Both the position numbers and the translations under genes were made by a program. A stretch of 64,000 bases of DNA from Paenibacillus sp. BJ-4 (GTDB taxonomy: Bacteria; Bacillota; Bacilli; Paenibacillales; Paenibacillaceae). The notes under the pieces are model-generated. The model was given only the letters and a program-made list of their open reading frames with translations, was not told the DNA's origin and made no database searches. Below are positions 28,139 to 38,229 of this stretch, piece after piece. Each line of letters begins with the position of its first letter. Position 1 is the first letter of the stretch. The DNA is taken from positions 315-64,314 of the forward strand of contig NZ_JAIVEM010000149.1 in assembly GCF_020404765.1 (NCBI RefSeq), read 5' to 3'.

Positions 28139-29137
28139 ATGAACCTTCATGAGTTGGATCAGTTGCTGAGAACCAAAACGGAAATTGAACGGTTACAGCA
28201 ACAAAACAATCAGGTGATTAATGACCTCTCCGAAGAAGCGGAGGACGAACGATACTATGATATGAATCAGAATATGTATCGTATGCCCGCTTTGTTCTTC
28301 TTCGGCGAACATGATATTTATATTAGCAAGCACAATAGATTTGCTCCGATGCTGGAGCACATGCATGAATTTATTGAATTAAACTATGTTTATTCAGGTA
28401 AGTGCAATCAAATCATAGCAGGCAAAGAAATTCAGCTTTGTGAAGGCCAAGTGTGTGTTCTGGATAAGGATGTGCCGCACAGCATCGCTCCTTTGGGGGA
28501 AGACGATATCCTTATTAATATCTTGCTGCAAAGAGAAACGATTTCATCCCTGTTTCTACAACGGTTATCTAAGAAAAAAAGTCTGATTGGCGAATTTCTC
28601 GCCAACTCTGTCCTCCAGCATCAGCACCATAATCACTTTATCATTTTTGAGTCGCAGCATAATGAAAACCTTCAATATATACTGCACAGAATCTTAATCG
28701 AATATTTCTCCAGGCAAGAGGATTCGATGGAATTGGTCAAGGCTTATTTGCCAATTGTTTTTGGAGAATTGGTTCGTGTATTGGAAAGCGAGCATAATAT
28801 TCACTTAAACCAGCAGGAGAATAATATTACATCTATTCTGAATTACATGGAAGAGCATTATCAGCATTTAAGCCTGCAACAGCTATCTCATCACTTTAAT
28901 TACAATAGTACGTATTTAAGTAATAAGTTAAAAAAAGTAACCGGTCTTACTTACACTCAGCTTATTGCCAACATTAAACTCAATGCAGCCTATTCTCTAG
29001 TTGTGAATACCAACCTGCCGTTCGAAATGATATTTAAACAAGTTGGATATAACAGCATGAGCTTTTTCTATAAAAAGTTCAAAATGGCGTATGGTGCCAC
29101 CCCGCAGAATATCCGAAACAAACAGTTGAGGAAATGA
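28139..29137 (+). CDS. AraC-family regulator with cupin sensor
   Basis: A 332-residue regulator. The N-terminal part has the cupin pattern (HMHEFIELNYVYSG, then CEGQVCVLDKDVPHSI) for sugar sensing; the C-terminal 100 residues hold two HTH motifs (LSLQQLSHHFNYNSTYLSNKLKK and PFEMIFKQVGYNSMSFFYKKFK). It is the third gene of the GH78-MFS unit, 17 bases after the transporter, and probably activates this operon in response to its sugar. Confidence 0.9.
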   Translation: MNLHELDQLLRTKTEIERLQQQNNQVINDLSEEAEDERYYDMNQNMYRMPALFFFGEHDIYISKHNRFAPMLEHMHEFIELNYVYSGKCNQIIAGKEIQLCEGQVCVLDKDVPHSIAPLGEDDILINILLQRETISSLFLQRLSKKKSLIGEFLANSVLQHQHHNHFIIFESQHNENLQYILHRILIEYFSRQEDSMELVKAYLPIVFGELVRVLESEHNIHLNQQENNITSILNYMEEHYQHLSLQQLSHHFNYNSTYLSNKLKKVTGLTYTQLIANIKLNAAYSLVVNTNLPFEMIFKQVGYNSMSFFYKKFKMAYGATPQNIRNKQLRK

Positions 29138-29149
29138 AGGATATAAAAG

Positions 29150-29173
29150 GACGCCCAATTCTAATGGGCGTCT
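29150..29173 (+). terminator. Terminator after the AraC gene
   Basis: GACGCCCA pairs with TGGGCGTC, followed by a T-rich tail. Confidence 0.7.
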
Positions 29174-29269
29174 ATATTTGTTATAATAGCTGCAAATTCA
29201 TCAGCTCAAGGCTGATGAAATGATAGGCTGCGGGATACCTTTGTCTCCGGCAAAAGGGAGGATACATCC

Positions 29270-30277
29270 TTGGAAGCGATCCTAAGACGGCACTGGCCGG
29301 AATGGAACGGAACGTTGCAAAAACGATCCGGCGGCTGGAATAATACGACGTATTTTGTTAAGGGAAGTGGACGAAACGGGGTGCTGCGCGTCTACGATAC
29401 ACACAGGGATAGGGATAAAATAGAATTTGAGCATGCGGTTTTGCAGGCCCTGAGCAAGCAATCTCTATCATTCAGGATACCGATGCCAATTCCAACGATA
29501 ACGGGAGAAACACTCGCTCAGCCTGAGAAGGAAAACGGCAAATATGTTTGTCTGTTCGAATACATAGAAGGCAAATCACCGCTGGAGCAGGATTCAAGCT
29601 TTGCCTATTCTTTTGGTGAGGCCGCGGGGGAGTTATCTGCTGTACTTGCGGCATTCAAGCTTGATATGGCTCCAGTCTACCAACCATATTATGCCTTGCA
29701 GCAATCCTATCCATTGTGCAACCAAGAGAGAGTTCGAGAGCTTTGCCAACACCCGCCTGAGCCTCTAAAGGATTTGCATGACGAGATGCGATGGATTGGA
29801 AAAGTATATGAAAAGATTATAGATTCGCTTCATACATTGGAAGAGTTGCCGCATCAGCTGGTACATGGGGATCTGAACGCTTCTAATTTGTTGGTAAAAA
29901 ATACTAATCATAGCCAAGTGGCTGCACTGCTTGATTTTGAATTTTGTACGCTGGACGTTCGGGTCATGGAACCAGCAGTCATCTTATCAGGATTGTTGGG
30001 ACAACCGGAGGAGACACAAGCCGTTCGGGATTTTTGTCGGGGCTTCAGCCGCTGGGTTCATCTGTCCTACACCGAGATTGATGCTTTACCTGTATTGATG
30101 CTGCTCAGGAAGGTAGATATATTTCTTCATTTTTTGAGTCGCTTTCTGGAAGGAACGGATCAGCCACATGTACTACAAGAGCAGGTCAAGCAGGTCTCTG
30201 CCGACTTGCTGCAACTGTCTACCCGAAGTAGCTGGGTTCAGGAGGAGTTAGTCCTCGCCGGAATGGCACATGAATGA
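29270..30277 (+). CDS. Aminoglycoside phosphotransferase/homoserine kinase-like protein
   Basis: A 335-residue APH-fold kinase starting at TTG 29270 after GGGAGGA. The N-lobe has SGGWNNTTYFVKG and a Lys-containing strand; the C-lobe has the catalytic HGDLNASNLLVK (Asp and Asn of the HxDxxxxN motif) followed by LLDFEFC (metal-binding Asp). This family contains homoserine kinase ThrB-2, choline kinase-like enzymes and antibiotic kinases. No substrate is suggested by the neighbours. The next gene starts just beyond its stop. Confidence 0.85.
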   Translation: MEAILRRHWPEWNGTLQKRSGGWNNTTYFVKGSGRNGVLRVYDTHRDRDKIEFEHAVLQALSKQSLSFRIPMPIPTITGETLAQPEKENGKYVCLFEYIEGKSPLEQDSSFAYSFGEAAGELSAVLAAFKLDMAPVYQPYYALQQSYPLCNQERVRELCQHPPEPLKDLHDEMRWIGKVYEKIIDSLHTLEELPHQLVHGDLNASNLLVKNTNHSQVAALLDFEFCTLDVRVMEPAVILSGLLGQPEETQAVRDFCRGFSRWVHLSYTEIDALPVLMLLRKVDIFLHFLSRFLEGTDQPHVLQEQVKQVSADLLQLSTRSSWVQEELVLAGMAHE

Positions 30278-30305
30278 ACTTTATCACAAGATGAGGAGGA
30301 GACAT

Positions 30306-30824
30306 ATGAAATATCTTAAAGATTGCCCGGAGCCAGGCATGGGAACGTGGTATTTTGAAATAGATTCAGATGGTGTAGCGTATCGACAAATTGTCATCCA
30401 AGATGACGGCACTTATATTGCCTCTAATCGCAAGCACGAGCAATATCATTTCTTGTTAGCCGAGAAAGCGATAGATGACATGGAGCCCTTTTATACTAAA
30501 ATTACAGAAAAAGAGTTTGAAGAAGTCTGGTCCCATTATCTCCACACCACCAGTGCGGAATGGCATCGAATCAAAACCATACTGCCCGTTGGGACTAAGG
30601 TAGAGGGTTATATTGAAGCATTTTTTCCACAAGGAACGCTTATACATATTTTCCAGCATGATGCGGTCGGATTGGTAGACACTCGTTCATATGCGGAAAA
30701 GACACCACCTGAGTGGATGTATCCGAAGTATCAGATCACAGCAATTGTAAAAGGATACGACGAGCTGAATCAGTGGGTGATTTTAGATCAAACGCAGGTT
30801 TTCAAAAATCAGTTCGCGGGTTGA
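30306..30824 (+). CDS. S1-like RNA-binding domain protein
   Basis: A 172-residue soluble protein, ATG 30306 chosen for the GAGGAGGAG site before it; the earlier ATG 30270 lies inside the previous gene's end. The N-terminal half is uncharacterised with many aromatic residues (MGTWYFEIDSDGVAYRQIV). Residues 105-165 (GTKVEGYIEAFFPQGTLIHI, then GLVDTRS, then QITAIVKGYDELNQWVILD) have the strand order of an S1-type OB fold. It is cotranscribed with the kinase-like gene. Role unknown. Confidence 0.65.
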   Translation: MKYLKDCPEPGMGTWYFEIDSDGVAYRQIVIQDDGTYIASNRKHEQYHFLLAEKAIDDMEPFYTKITEKEFEEVWSHYLHTTSAEWHRIKTILPVGTKVEGYIEAFFPQGTLIHIFQHDAVGLVDTRSYAEKTPPEWMYPKYQITAIVKGYDELNQWVILDQTQVFKNQFAG

Positions 30825-30937
30825 AAGTGGGCATTGGAATACTGAAAGGGGAATGATCATACATACTTTAACAGTTGCTAAACTGGTGGATGCAAAAGGG
30901 ACTGAAACGCCTACGAAGAAGGGATCATATGGTGACC

Positions 30938-30966
30938 AGCTCCGGTGCTAAGCGCCGGGGCTTTTT
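30938..30966 (+). terminator. Rho-independent terminator
   Basis: AGCTCCGGTGCT pairs with AGCGCCGGGGCT (with two mismatches) and is followed by T5. It closes the kinase/S1 transcript. Confidence 0.65.
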
Positions 30967-31089
30967 ACATCGGCTTGATTAAACCAAGGAGAGCATTTTG
31001 TCAAGCAGTATGATAATTTCGTAACCTCATTGATTCTTTCCCGTATAAAGATAAAAACATGACCCGAATCCGTTCCTGTTAGGGAAGAC

Positions 31090-33519
31090 ATGCAACCATG
31101 TTTAACAAAAATAGAAGTTGAGGTAATGCATTGTATGAATGAGAAATTTATTAATCATGCCGATAAAGGATATCAGCAAGCTGAGCAGAAGGCCGCTCAG
31201 TATTTTGCATCACTTTATACACAGGTCAGAGACAAGACTTATGTGACTACCCTGACAGAGGATATTCAAATGTGGAAAATGAATCATATTCATCATTCTT
31301 CATGGTTATCTTTTTTTTCGCGGACCAAGAGAAAACCTGATACTCGGGATTATCACAGATACATTCAATGGCTGAATTATACAGGCAAATTGGATGCTTA
31401 CCTGGATCGAAGCGTCTCCTATATTTATATGAGGGATTTAGGCAAAGCTCTGAATTCTCCTGACACACAGCTCCGGATTCAGCGTGCCATTGTTGACATA
31501 AAAAAACACTTGATTCAATCAACCAGTGAAAACGGGGTAGACCAGCCAGCATTTATGAATTTGGCCGGGTTGTATCGGTGGGCCCAGAAGGAAGGCATAG
31601 AAACCGCCACGATCTGGGTAATCAACAAACTTAGATCCGTATCCTCCCATATTCCAAAGGAAATGGATGCAGAGCAAGCCCAGCGCAAACTGATTAAGAT
31701 CATAATTGGAGTTATTCTGCATGTGATGGAAGAAATGGACGATAAAGTATCAGCTGCGGAACGTACTCGCAGACTGGATGAAGCCATCAGGCTTGGTTAT
31801 TCCTATGGTCTAACTTACCCTTTCATTGACGATCTTCTCGATTCCCAGGTTTTGACCGCTCAAGAGAAAGAACAATACTCCCGCATGATACGTGCTGCGC
31901 TTCTCACGGGATCAGTGCCTGAGTTGGGCGATTGGACCGGAAATAATATGAAGTTAATTCAATACATACATTCGGAGCTCACGGATGCTTTTGAGTATAT
32001 TAAGGAACATCAGCGGCCGGACACACAGCAAACATTTTTTGAGCAGTCCTATGTCTTTTTTCATTCTCAGGATATCGATCGCGTGAAGGTTCTGACGCGA
32101 GCAAATTACACCAATGAAGAGCTTTATATACCTGTCATTTTAAAATCTTCTTCTTCCCGATTGATTGCTCGTTCTGTGATTGGTGCTCCAGAGAATGAGG
32201 GCTTTGAGCAACGAACATTCTTTTATGGTATCTATAACCAGTTAGCTGATGATTTTGCGGATATGGTTGACGATATGAGAGATGGTGCGGTAACACCCTA
32301 CACCTACTATTTAAAATATCATGACAAGCGTTCGGATCTTATCAACCCCTTTGAATTATACTGGGTGGTCATTTCCTACTTGATCCACAACGTGTATGAT
32401 TCCGATGCTATGGCTCGTGAGGTGATACTGGATCGTGCAATGAATGGACTCAAACGTTACAAAGAACGTGTAGGTACTGAAAAGTATAACGAGATCATGG
32501 AGATCTTTGCATCCGGAAATCCGGAATTCAATCGTCTCATCCAGCAGATGGTGCAAAAAGCGGACGATGTTGATTTCTTCGATAAGCTGCTTCGGGACCA
32601 GATGATTACCTATCTGAAAAACGATTCGAGAGAAAAGGAAGATTTTTTTAATACACTCAAAACAGCTCGCCATCAGATAAACAAGCAATTGAAAATTACC
32701 AAACCGCAAGGGATTCCGGCAATGAAAGAACAGCTTATCGATGCCGCAAATTACAGTCTTGAAGGGGATGGGAAGCGTATACGGCCTATATTGACTTGGG
32801 TGATGGGCGTAAACGAATATGGACTGGACCCATCAGCAATCGTGCCGCTGCTGAGATCATTGGAGTATATGCATACCGCATCCCTGATCTTTGATGATCT
32901 GCCAACCCAGGATAACGCATCTATCCGCAGAGGACGTCTGACTTTACATCAGGTGCACAATAGCGCTACGGCGGAACTAACCGGTCTGTATCTGATCCAG
33001 AAAGCGATTGGGGAACAATCGTCACTTGACCAGTTCAATGCTGAGACTGTGCTTGCCTTGATACAATACTCGGCCCAAAAAGCAGAGGATATGTGTATGG
33101 GGCAGGCGATGGATCTGGATTCTAAAGGAAAAGAATTGACATTGGAGCAGTTGAATATGGTGTGCTTTTACAAAACGGGAGTGGCATTTGAGGCTTGTCT
33201 GGTTATGCCTGCCATGCTTGCACAGGTCAAGGAGCCGGAAATTGCTGCTTTGAAGAAATTCGCTTATCACGCGGGGATTGCCTTTCAGATTAAAGATGAT
33301 TTGCTTGATGTGGAAGGAGATCTGCTCTTACTCGGGAAACCTGTTGGCAAGGATTCTGAAAATAACAATTCGAATTTCGTGTCCATCCTGGGTCAGGAAG
33401 GTGCCAGCAAAGAGATGTGGGAACACTATTGTCTTGCTATAGAAGCGTTGAAAGAGGTACCCCGCAACACCGCTTTTTTGAAGCATTTAATGAATTATAT
33501 GGTTAATCGGGACCGTTAA
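31090..33519 (+). CDS. Two-domain isoprenoid synthase with C-terminal polyprenyl synthetase
   Basis: An 809-residue protein. The C-terminal 300 residues are a trans-isoprenyl diphosphate synthase: first Asp-rich motif DDLPTQD near residue 601, RRGRLTLHQ, and second motif DDLLDVEGD near 735; GDGKRIRP marks the IPP site. The 450-residue N-terminal part is all-helical and has its own Asp-rich elements, IDDLLDS near 245 and LADDFADMVDD near 385, so it may be a second class I terpenoid-synthase fold. Ordinary polyprenyl synthases are about 320 residues. Starts at 31126 or 31135 are also possible. A single-chain prenyl-diphosphate and terpene maker is the inference; the product is unknown. Confidence 0.8.
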   Translation: MQPCLTKIEVEVMHCMNEKFINHADKGYQQAEQKAAQYFASLYTQVRDKTYVTTLTEDIQMWKMNHIHHSSWLSFFSRTKRKPDTRDYHRYIQWLNYTGKLDAYLDRSVSYIYMRDLGKALNSPDTQLRIQRAIVDIKKHLIQSTSENGVDQPAFMNLAGLYRWAQKEGIETATIWVINKLRSVSSHIPKEMDAEQAQRKLIKIIIGVILHVMEEMDDKVSAAERTRRLDEAIRLGYSYGLTYPFIDDLLDSQVLTAQEKEQYSRMIRAALLTGSVPELGDWTGNNMKLIQYIHSELTDAFEYIKEHQRPDTQQTFFEQSYVFFHSQDIDRVKVLTRANYTNEELYIPVILKSSSSRLIARSVIGAPENEGFEQRTFFYGIYNQLADDFADMVDDMRDGAVTPYTYYLKYHDKRSDLINPFELYWVVISYLIHNVYDSDAMAREVILDRAMNGLKRYKERVGTEKYNEIMEIFASGNPEFNRLIQQMVQKADDVDFFDKLLRDQMITYLKNDSREKEDFFNTLKTARHQINKQLKITKPQGIPAMKEQLIDAANYSLEGDGKRIRPILTWVMGVNEYGLDPSAIVPLLRSLEYMHTASLIFDDLPTQDNASIRRGRLTLHQVHNSATAELTGLYLIQKAIGEQSSLDQFNAETVLALIQYSAQKAEDMCMGQAMDLDSKGKELTLEQLNMVCFYKTGVAFEACLVMPAMLAQVKEPEIAALKKFAYHAGIAFQIKDDLLDVEGDLLLLGKPVGKDSENNNSNFVSILGQEGASKEMWEHYCLAIEALKEVPRNTAFLKHLMNYMVNRDR

Positions 33520-33527
33520 AAAAGTGC

Positions 33528-33563
33528 ATACCCCATTGCTTAATATAAGCGATGGGGTATTTT
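33528..33563. terminator. Bidirectional terminator between convergent genes
   Basis: ATACCCCATTGCT pairs with AGCGATGGGGTAT. It serves the isoprenoid synthase on the plus strand and the hydrolase on the minus strand. Confidence 0.85.
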
Positions 33564-33584
33564 GCGTTAGAGTAAAGCAGCGGT

Positions 33585-34163
33585 TCAATTCTTGATCATA
33601 TCCATTAAAACTTGATATGCAATGGGTAAGGAAGTAAAACCGTCGCGCTCTAAAAAGTGGCCTCCGTGTTCTACTTCGTGAAAATCAGCTTGGATATCTT
33701 GCGCTAGTTTCTTACTTAATACAAAGGGGACAATCGTGTCATCCTTTGCAGCAATAACTGTACGCATCTTTGCCGAATCCATGATTTGCTTATAATCCAA
33801 CTGTTCCATTGTAAACTCATCTAATGACGGCAGGGTTGGCACTGGATCGGTAAAACCGGAGACGAAGACAAGACCACCGAGTGGCTCTGAGATACTTACT
33901 TGCTGCAAATATCTTAATATGGAAACACACCCCAAGCTATGGCCAACAAAATAGGTATCTTTATGTAGAACCTCAATACTTGATAATAAATGTTGGGTCC
34001 ACTCATGAAGCCGGGGAGCTTGCGAGTTGGGCATATCCAATATATCTACAGAAACGCCATCTTCCTGTAGCTTGTCTTGTAGCCAAGGAAACCAATGATC
34101 AGATGGTGAAGCAGTATAGCCATGGATGATATACACTTGTTTTTGATTTTGCAGGTTTGTCAC
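33585..34163 (-). CDS. Alpha/beta hydrolase, RBBP9/YdeN family
   Basis: A 192-residue serine hydrolase. The nucleophile elbow is GHSLG, the acid lies in AAKDDTIVP, and the catalytic His in EHGGHFLE; the start VYIIHGYTASPSDHW provides the oxyanion region. The length and the compact triad placement fit the RBBP9/YdeN family of small esterases of unknown substrate. It starts at GTG 34163, 8 bases after AGGAGAGA, and ends at a shared terminator. It appears to be a single gene. Confidence 0.9.
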   Translation of the reverse strand: MTNLQNQKQVYIIHGYTASPSDHWFPWLQDKLQEDGVSVDILDMPNSQAPRLHEWTQHLLSSIEVLHKDTYFVGHSLGCVSILRYLQQVSISEPLGGLVFVSGFTDPVPTLPSLDEFTMEQLDYKQIMDSAKMRTVIAAKDDTIVPFVLSKKLAQDIQADFHEVEHGGHFLERDGFTSLPIAYQVLMDMIKN

Positions 34164-34446
34164 TATACGTTCTCTCCTATTATTCTGAGTTTATTCTCTT
34201 CTAGTTTAGCAAATTTTCCAAGCTCATGAGTACCTAAATTCATAGACATATTTGGTCTGTTCCAAGCTCACTATCATTGAATGAATATTCTTTATTTTAG
34301 CAGTAATGTTATTTCTCTTATAAAATTAAGCGTTTTCTACCGATATATATATCATCACGATGTAATCTCTTAATTCTTATGGTTTGGGGGATAGTGTTTA
34401 TGGGAGCAGCGTGATCTATTATACATAGACGACTGGAGGAGTTTTG

Positions 34447-36190
34447 ATGAGAACAAAACTATCAGACAGCACTAAAAAAGTAAAAGGATTTAGAGATTTA
34501 AAGGTCACGACAACGATGGTCTTCATGATTATGATCAGCTTAGTGGGTTTGCTCATTGTATCGTTGGTAGGGGTTTTCGGCATGTATCAAGCCAAAGAGG
34601 GCCAAGGTATTCTATATATGGATCGCTTTCAGCACCAAACGAATATTCTGGAAGTAAAAAGTGATTTTTATAACATGCGGGCCAACTATACCAAAGTACT
34701 CGATAATGACGAGTTCACAGATAAACAATATAAGCAGGTACAGAAGGGGAAGGACAGTGTTTCATCAGGGTTAAGTAAATTCTCCCAAAAAAATCTCGAC
34801 TCGCAGGAACAGAAATTATACGAGGAGCTAAGAGGCAGTATAAACACATATTATCAGGATATTGAGCAGATCATGGCAGTCAAAAAAAATACCGGAACGT
34901 ATGACAAAGAAGAGAGAGGCCGGATTAATACATCCAGTACGGCAATTGTTAAGATACTGACTGATATTTCTGATTACAACAATGAGCAATCGGCCAACTT
35001 ATATCAAAATACGCAAAATGAGATTAAAATGCGCACGATTATTTTGATCGGGATTCTGGCCCTGGTACTGGCTGTACTTAGTATGATCTCCTTTTCGGCC
35101 ATTCGGAATATTCGTTCTCGGATGAGCATCATTACGAAATACTGTGAAGAGATTACCCAGGGAAATTTAACGGCAGCACTGGATCCGACTCTACTCAAGG
35201 GGAATAACGAAATCGCTGTCATTGCACGTGCCATCAACAAATGACAGATTCAACCTCGATGGTTATTACGGGAGTTATCAATGAATCTCGTCAAATTAAT
35301 CAGCTAAGTGACCAGACGAATCATAATATGACAGATCTCAATGAGCGGATTAGAGACGTATCAGCTACAGTCGAACAGCTGTCTGCAGCGATGGAGGAGA
35401 CTTCGGCATATACAGAAAACATGAATCATTCTGCGGGTGAAATGCAGCGGGCGGCAGAGTACATTTCGGTTAAAACTCAAGAAAGAGCGCAGTCTGCCTA
35501 TGATACAAGCCTAAAGGCCGAAGCGTTAAAGCATGAGGCTAGTGAGTCCAATAAAGCGTCCAAAGAGATTTACCGGAAGACCAGTGAAAAGATGAAGGAA
35601 GCGCTGGAACAAGCCAAAGCGGTAGACCAAATTCGCATACTCTCCCAGTCTATTCTGGAAATAACGGCGCAAACCAATTTGCTGGCTCTAAATGCATCCA
35701 TTGAAGCGGCTCGTGCCGGTGAGTCAGGCCGGGGATTTGCGGTTGTGGCTAACGAGATTCGCAAGTTGGCAGATGGGTCTAAGCAGGCGGTAGACCAAAT
35801 CCAGAGTGTTACGCAAGAGGTTGTACAATCTGTAGCCAATCTGACAACTAATGCTGAAGAATTGCTGCACTTTCTGCAAGCCCAGGTGGGCAAGGATTAT
35901 CAGCTGCTGGAGGATACCGCAGAACAATATTACAATGATGTCGTTGAGCATACGAATACAGTTAATGATTTGAACGCTACCTCTAAGCAGGTGAATGCAC
36001 GATCCAAACCATGGTGAGAGCGATCCATGAGATTGCAACAGCCAGTGAACAATCCGCCGTTTCTACCCAACACATTGCTGAGAATATGGTTTCTTCGGCG
36101 GAAAAGTCTCTTGAAGTGGCACAGCAGTCCGATCAGGTGAAGGGAAGCGCTGCCCGACTGAATGAACTGGTCGAAGGCTTTAAAATTTAA
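34447..36190 (+). pseudogene. Methyl-accepting chemotaxis protein, split by two frameshifts
   Basis: Three frames together encode one receptor. 34447-35244 gives the N-terminal membrane helix, a four-helix-bundle sensor (QHQTNILEVKSDFYNMRANY), the second helix and most of HAMP. 35241-36017 gives the coiled coil with the signalling hairpin ([21 protein letters not shown] and [14 protein letters not shown]). 36011-36190 gives the last helix ([15 protein letters not shown]). The first break makes an ATGA overlap between HAMP and coiled coil, the second lies near 36005. The pieces join without missing residues, so either two recent mutations or base-calling errors are involved. ATG 34447 follows GGAGGAG. 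Confidence 0.85.
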
Positions 36191-36242
36191 CGAGGTCCAT
36201 ACAGTGATGGGTATTTAAATGAAGGACGAAGAAAAACAGTCG

Positions 36243-36268
36243 GGGAGCCGTAAGAAGGCTCCCTTTTT
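36243..36268 (+). terminator. Terminator after the chemoreceptor
   Basis: GGGAGCC pairs with GGCTCCC, followed by T5. Confidence 0.8.
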
Positions 36269-36303
36269 GAGCATACTCTACTAGGATTGCTTTCGTATTC
36301 CAG

Positions 36304-36873
36304 TCAGGAGTCCGTATCCCGTAACTCTTCTTGCTCAGCCATCTGCATCAGCTTATAAATTTGCCGGGTTGTGTTCACATTCCGCACTGTCATATGCTTG
36401 TACAAACTGGTGCCAACCAGTTTCGTCATCCCGCTTTTTGTGACATTTTCTTTGCTGACAGAAAACAGAATAGCCCCAGGCGTATACATTACATTGCCTA
36501 TTTCCGGCTTCAAAGGAAGCTTCTCCAGAACAGAGATATCGTTAATTTCATCCCACAGAAACAATACATCACTTTTCATCTGTGTATCATTAGACCATTC
36601 CTCCGGTAATGCCTCCATAATGGTCTGGATTTCAGTCATATTGCGGACAATGACCCGGATGGGTAGGCTAAAATCCTCCAGAATCGCCTGCTCCAGTTGG
36701 AGCGACAACTCCTCGTTGGATTGAACTTCACTGGAAAAAATGATGTTTCCTGAGTTGATGTAAGTCGTCACATGGCTCATACCAGCCTTCTTAAATGTTT
36801 CCTTGAGCTTTTTCATATTAATCTTGTTATTGCCGCCCACATTAATGCCCCGCAGCAATGCGACATAGATCAT
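36304..36873 (-). CDS. DUF1697 family protein
   Basis: A 189-residue protein from ATG 36873, preceded by GAGGTGG. The start MIYVALLRGINVGGNNKI and the block HVTTYINSGNIIFSS are diagnostic of DUF1697, a widespread small family of unknown function with a ferredoxin-like fold. The end contains a basic segment (TSLYKHMTVRNVNTTRQIYKLM) also typical. A longer ORF to 36930 would extend beyond the family start. No partners are obvious nearby. Confidence 0.88.
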   Translation of the reverse strand: MIYVALLRGINVGGNNKINMKKLKETFKKAGMSHVTTYINSGNIIFSSEVQSNEELSLQLEQAILEDFSLPIRVIVRNMTEIQTIMEALPEEWSNDTQMKSDVLFLWDEINDISVLEKLPLKPEIGNVMYTPGAILFSVSKENVTKSGMTKLVGTSLYKHMTVRNVNTTRQIYKLMQMAEQEELRDTDS

Positions 36874-37287
36874 ATAAGGTCCACCTCTCTTGTACAAAAG
36901 TATTTTATTAACAAAGGGATAGGTATTCAAATAAATACGCGGTTTGGTTTTCGCCCAGCAAATGACGCAGCAACGGGCCTACGTGCTCGATAAATTCATT
37001 TTTGGGTTTCGTATGTGTCTTCATCTTTTAAAGATATTATAATATAGAAGTCCAGCGAGATTAATTTATAATGTAGGCTATGGAAAACTCACAAAATAAT
37101 CAATTTCATTATGGGCAGTCATGATGAATATGATTTTCAATACGATGTTTCAATAAGCCTTTCGTAGATGCAAGAATATTTATGAAGACCTTTAGCTCGA
37201 ATGTACTGTGTTTTATGATTATGCTCCTTCCTGGTAACATGGAAAATATACGTTAATTATCACAATTGTAAAGAAGGTAGAACCAGA

Positions 37288-38229
37288 ATGGCACTTATCA
37301 AGGATCGTTTTTTTGGATGTCTGGTCGGGCTGGCCGCGGGAGATGCTTTGGGAACTACGGTGGAATTCAGCAGTCCAGGTACATTTGAACCTGTAACGGA
37401 TATCGTGGGCGGCGGTGTGTTTGGATTAAAGCCGGGACAGTGGACGGACGATACGTCCATGGCGCTCTGTTTAGCCGAGAGTCTGGTGCGTAAAGATGAA
37501 TTTGATCCGGCAGACCAAATGCGGCGATATACCAATTGGTACTATATGGGATATATGAGCAGCACAGGAACGTGCTTTGATATCGGTGGTGCGACGAGAG
37601 GGGCGCTGCATCGGTTCGAAGCCACTGGAGATCCGTACAGCGGATCTGTTGACCCTATGAGCGCAGGAAACGGCTCCATTATGAGGCTTGCACCTGTTGC
37701 TATGGCCTATGCGAACCGTCCGGAAGAGGCGCTGATGTATGCCGAGATGAGTTCACGCACCACCCATGCAGCAGCGGAAAGTGTTGAGGCCTGTGCTGTG
37801 CTTGCTTCAATCCTTGTAGAAGCTCTGCGTGGGGCAGACAAAGAAGCAATGTTATCGGCCGACGTGTGCCGAAAGTGGCGGCGGGACAAGCTAGCTTATT
37901 CGGCAGCAATTGAAGAAATCATCCAGGGATCTTACCGCCATAAGGAGCCGCCCGAAATACAGGGAACCGGTTATGTCATTCGTTCCCTCGAGGCTGCGTT
38001 ATGGGCATTTTATCATTCAACTTCATTTGAAAATGGGGCACTGCTGGCAGTAAACCTTGGGGATGATGCTGATACAACCGGAGCGGTGTACGGGCAGATT
38101 GCCGGGGCTTATTACGGGCAAAGTGGAATTCCGGGCCATTGGCGTGAAAAGCTTTCGATGAAAGAGACGATTGATGAACTTACTGAGGCATTATGGAAGA
38201 AGGCCGAAAAGAGCCTAAATGAAGGATGA
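37288..38229 (+). CDS. ADP-ribosylglycohydrolase family protein
   Basis: A 313-residue enzyme of the DraG/ARH fold that removes ADP-ribose from proteins or small molecules. The first metal-site motif is GLAAGDALGTTVEF, followed by GQWTDDTSMALCLAES (two Asp) and later VNLGDDADTTGAVYGQIAGA (the C-terminal DD-DT motif). All metal-binding residues are present. It starts at ATG 37288 and overlaps the following acetyltransferase by four bases (ATGA), so the two are translationally coupled. Confidence 0.92.
   Translation: MALIKDRFFGCLVGLAAGDALGTTVEFSSPGTFEPVTDIVGGGVFGLKPGQWTDDTSMALCLAESLVRKDEFDPADQMRRYTNWYYMGYMSSTGTCFDIGGATRGALHRFEATGDPYSGSVDPMSAGNGSIMRLAPVAMAYANRPEEALMYAEMSSRTTHAAAESVEACAVLASILVEALRGADKEAMLSADVCRKWRRDKLAYSAAIEEIIQGSYRHKEPPEIQGTGYVIRSLEAALWAFYHSTSFENGALLAVNLGDDADTTGAVYGQIAGAYYGQSGIPGHWREKLSMKETIDELTEALWKKAEKSLNEG

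Noticed and set aside
30854-30952. 32-codon frame beginning MIIHTLTVAKLVD before the isoprenoid synthase
   Set aside because: The G-rich site is too close to the ATG and the frame ends inside a terminator stem; no support for translation.
35230-35250. ATGA overlap in the chemoreceptor considered as a real two-gene split with translational coupling
   Set aside because: The break lies between HAMP and the coiled coil, the second part has no ribosome site, and a further break at 36005 has no such overlap; frameshift is simpler.
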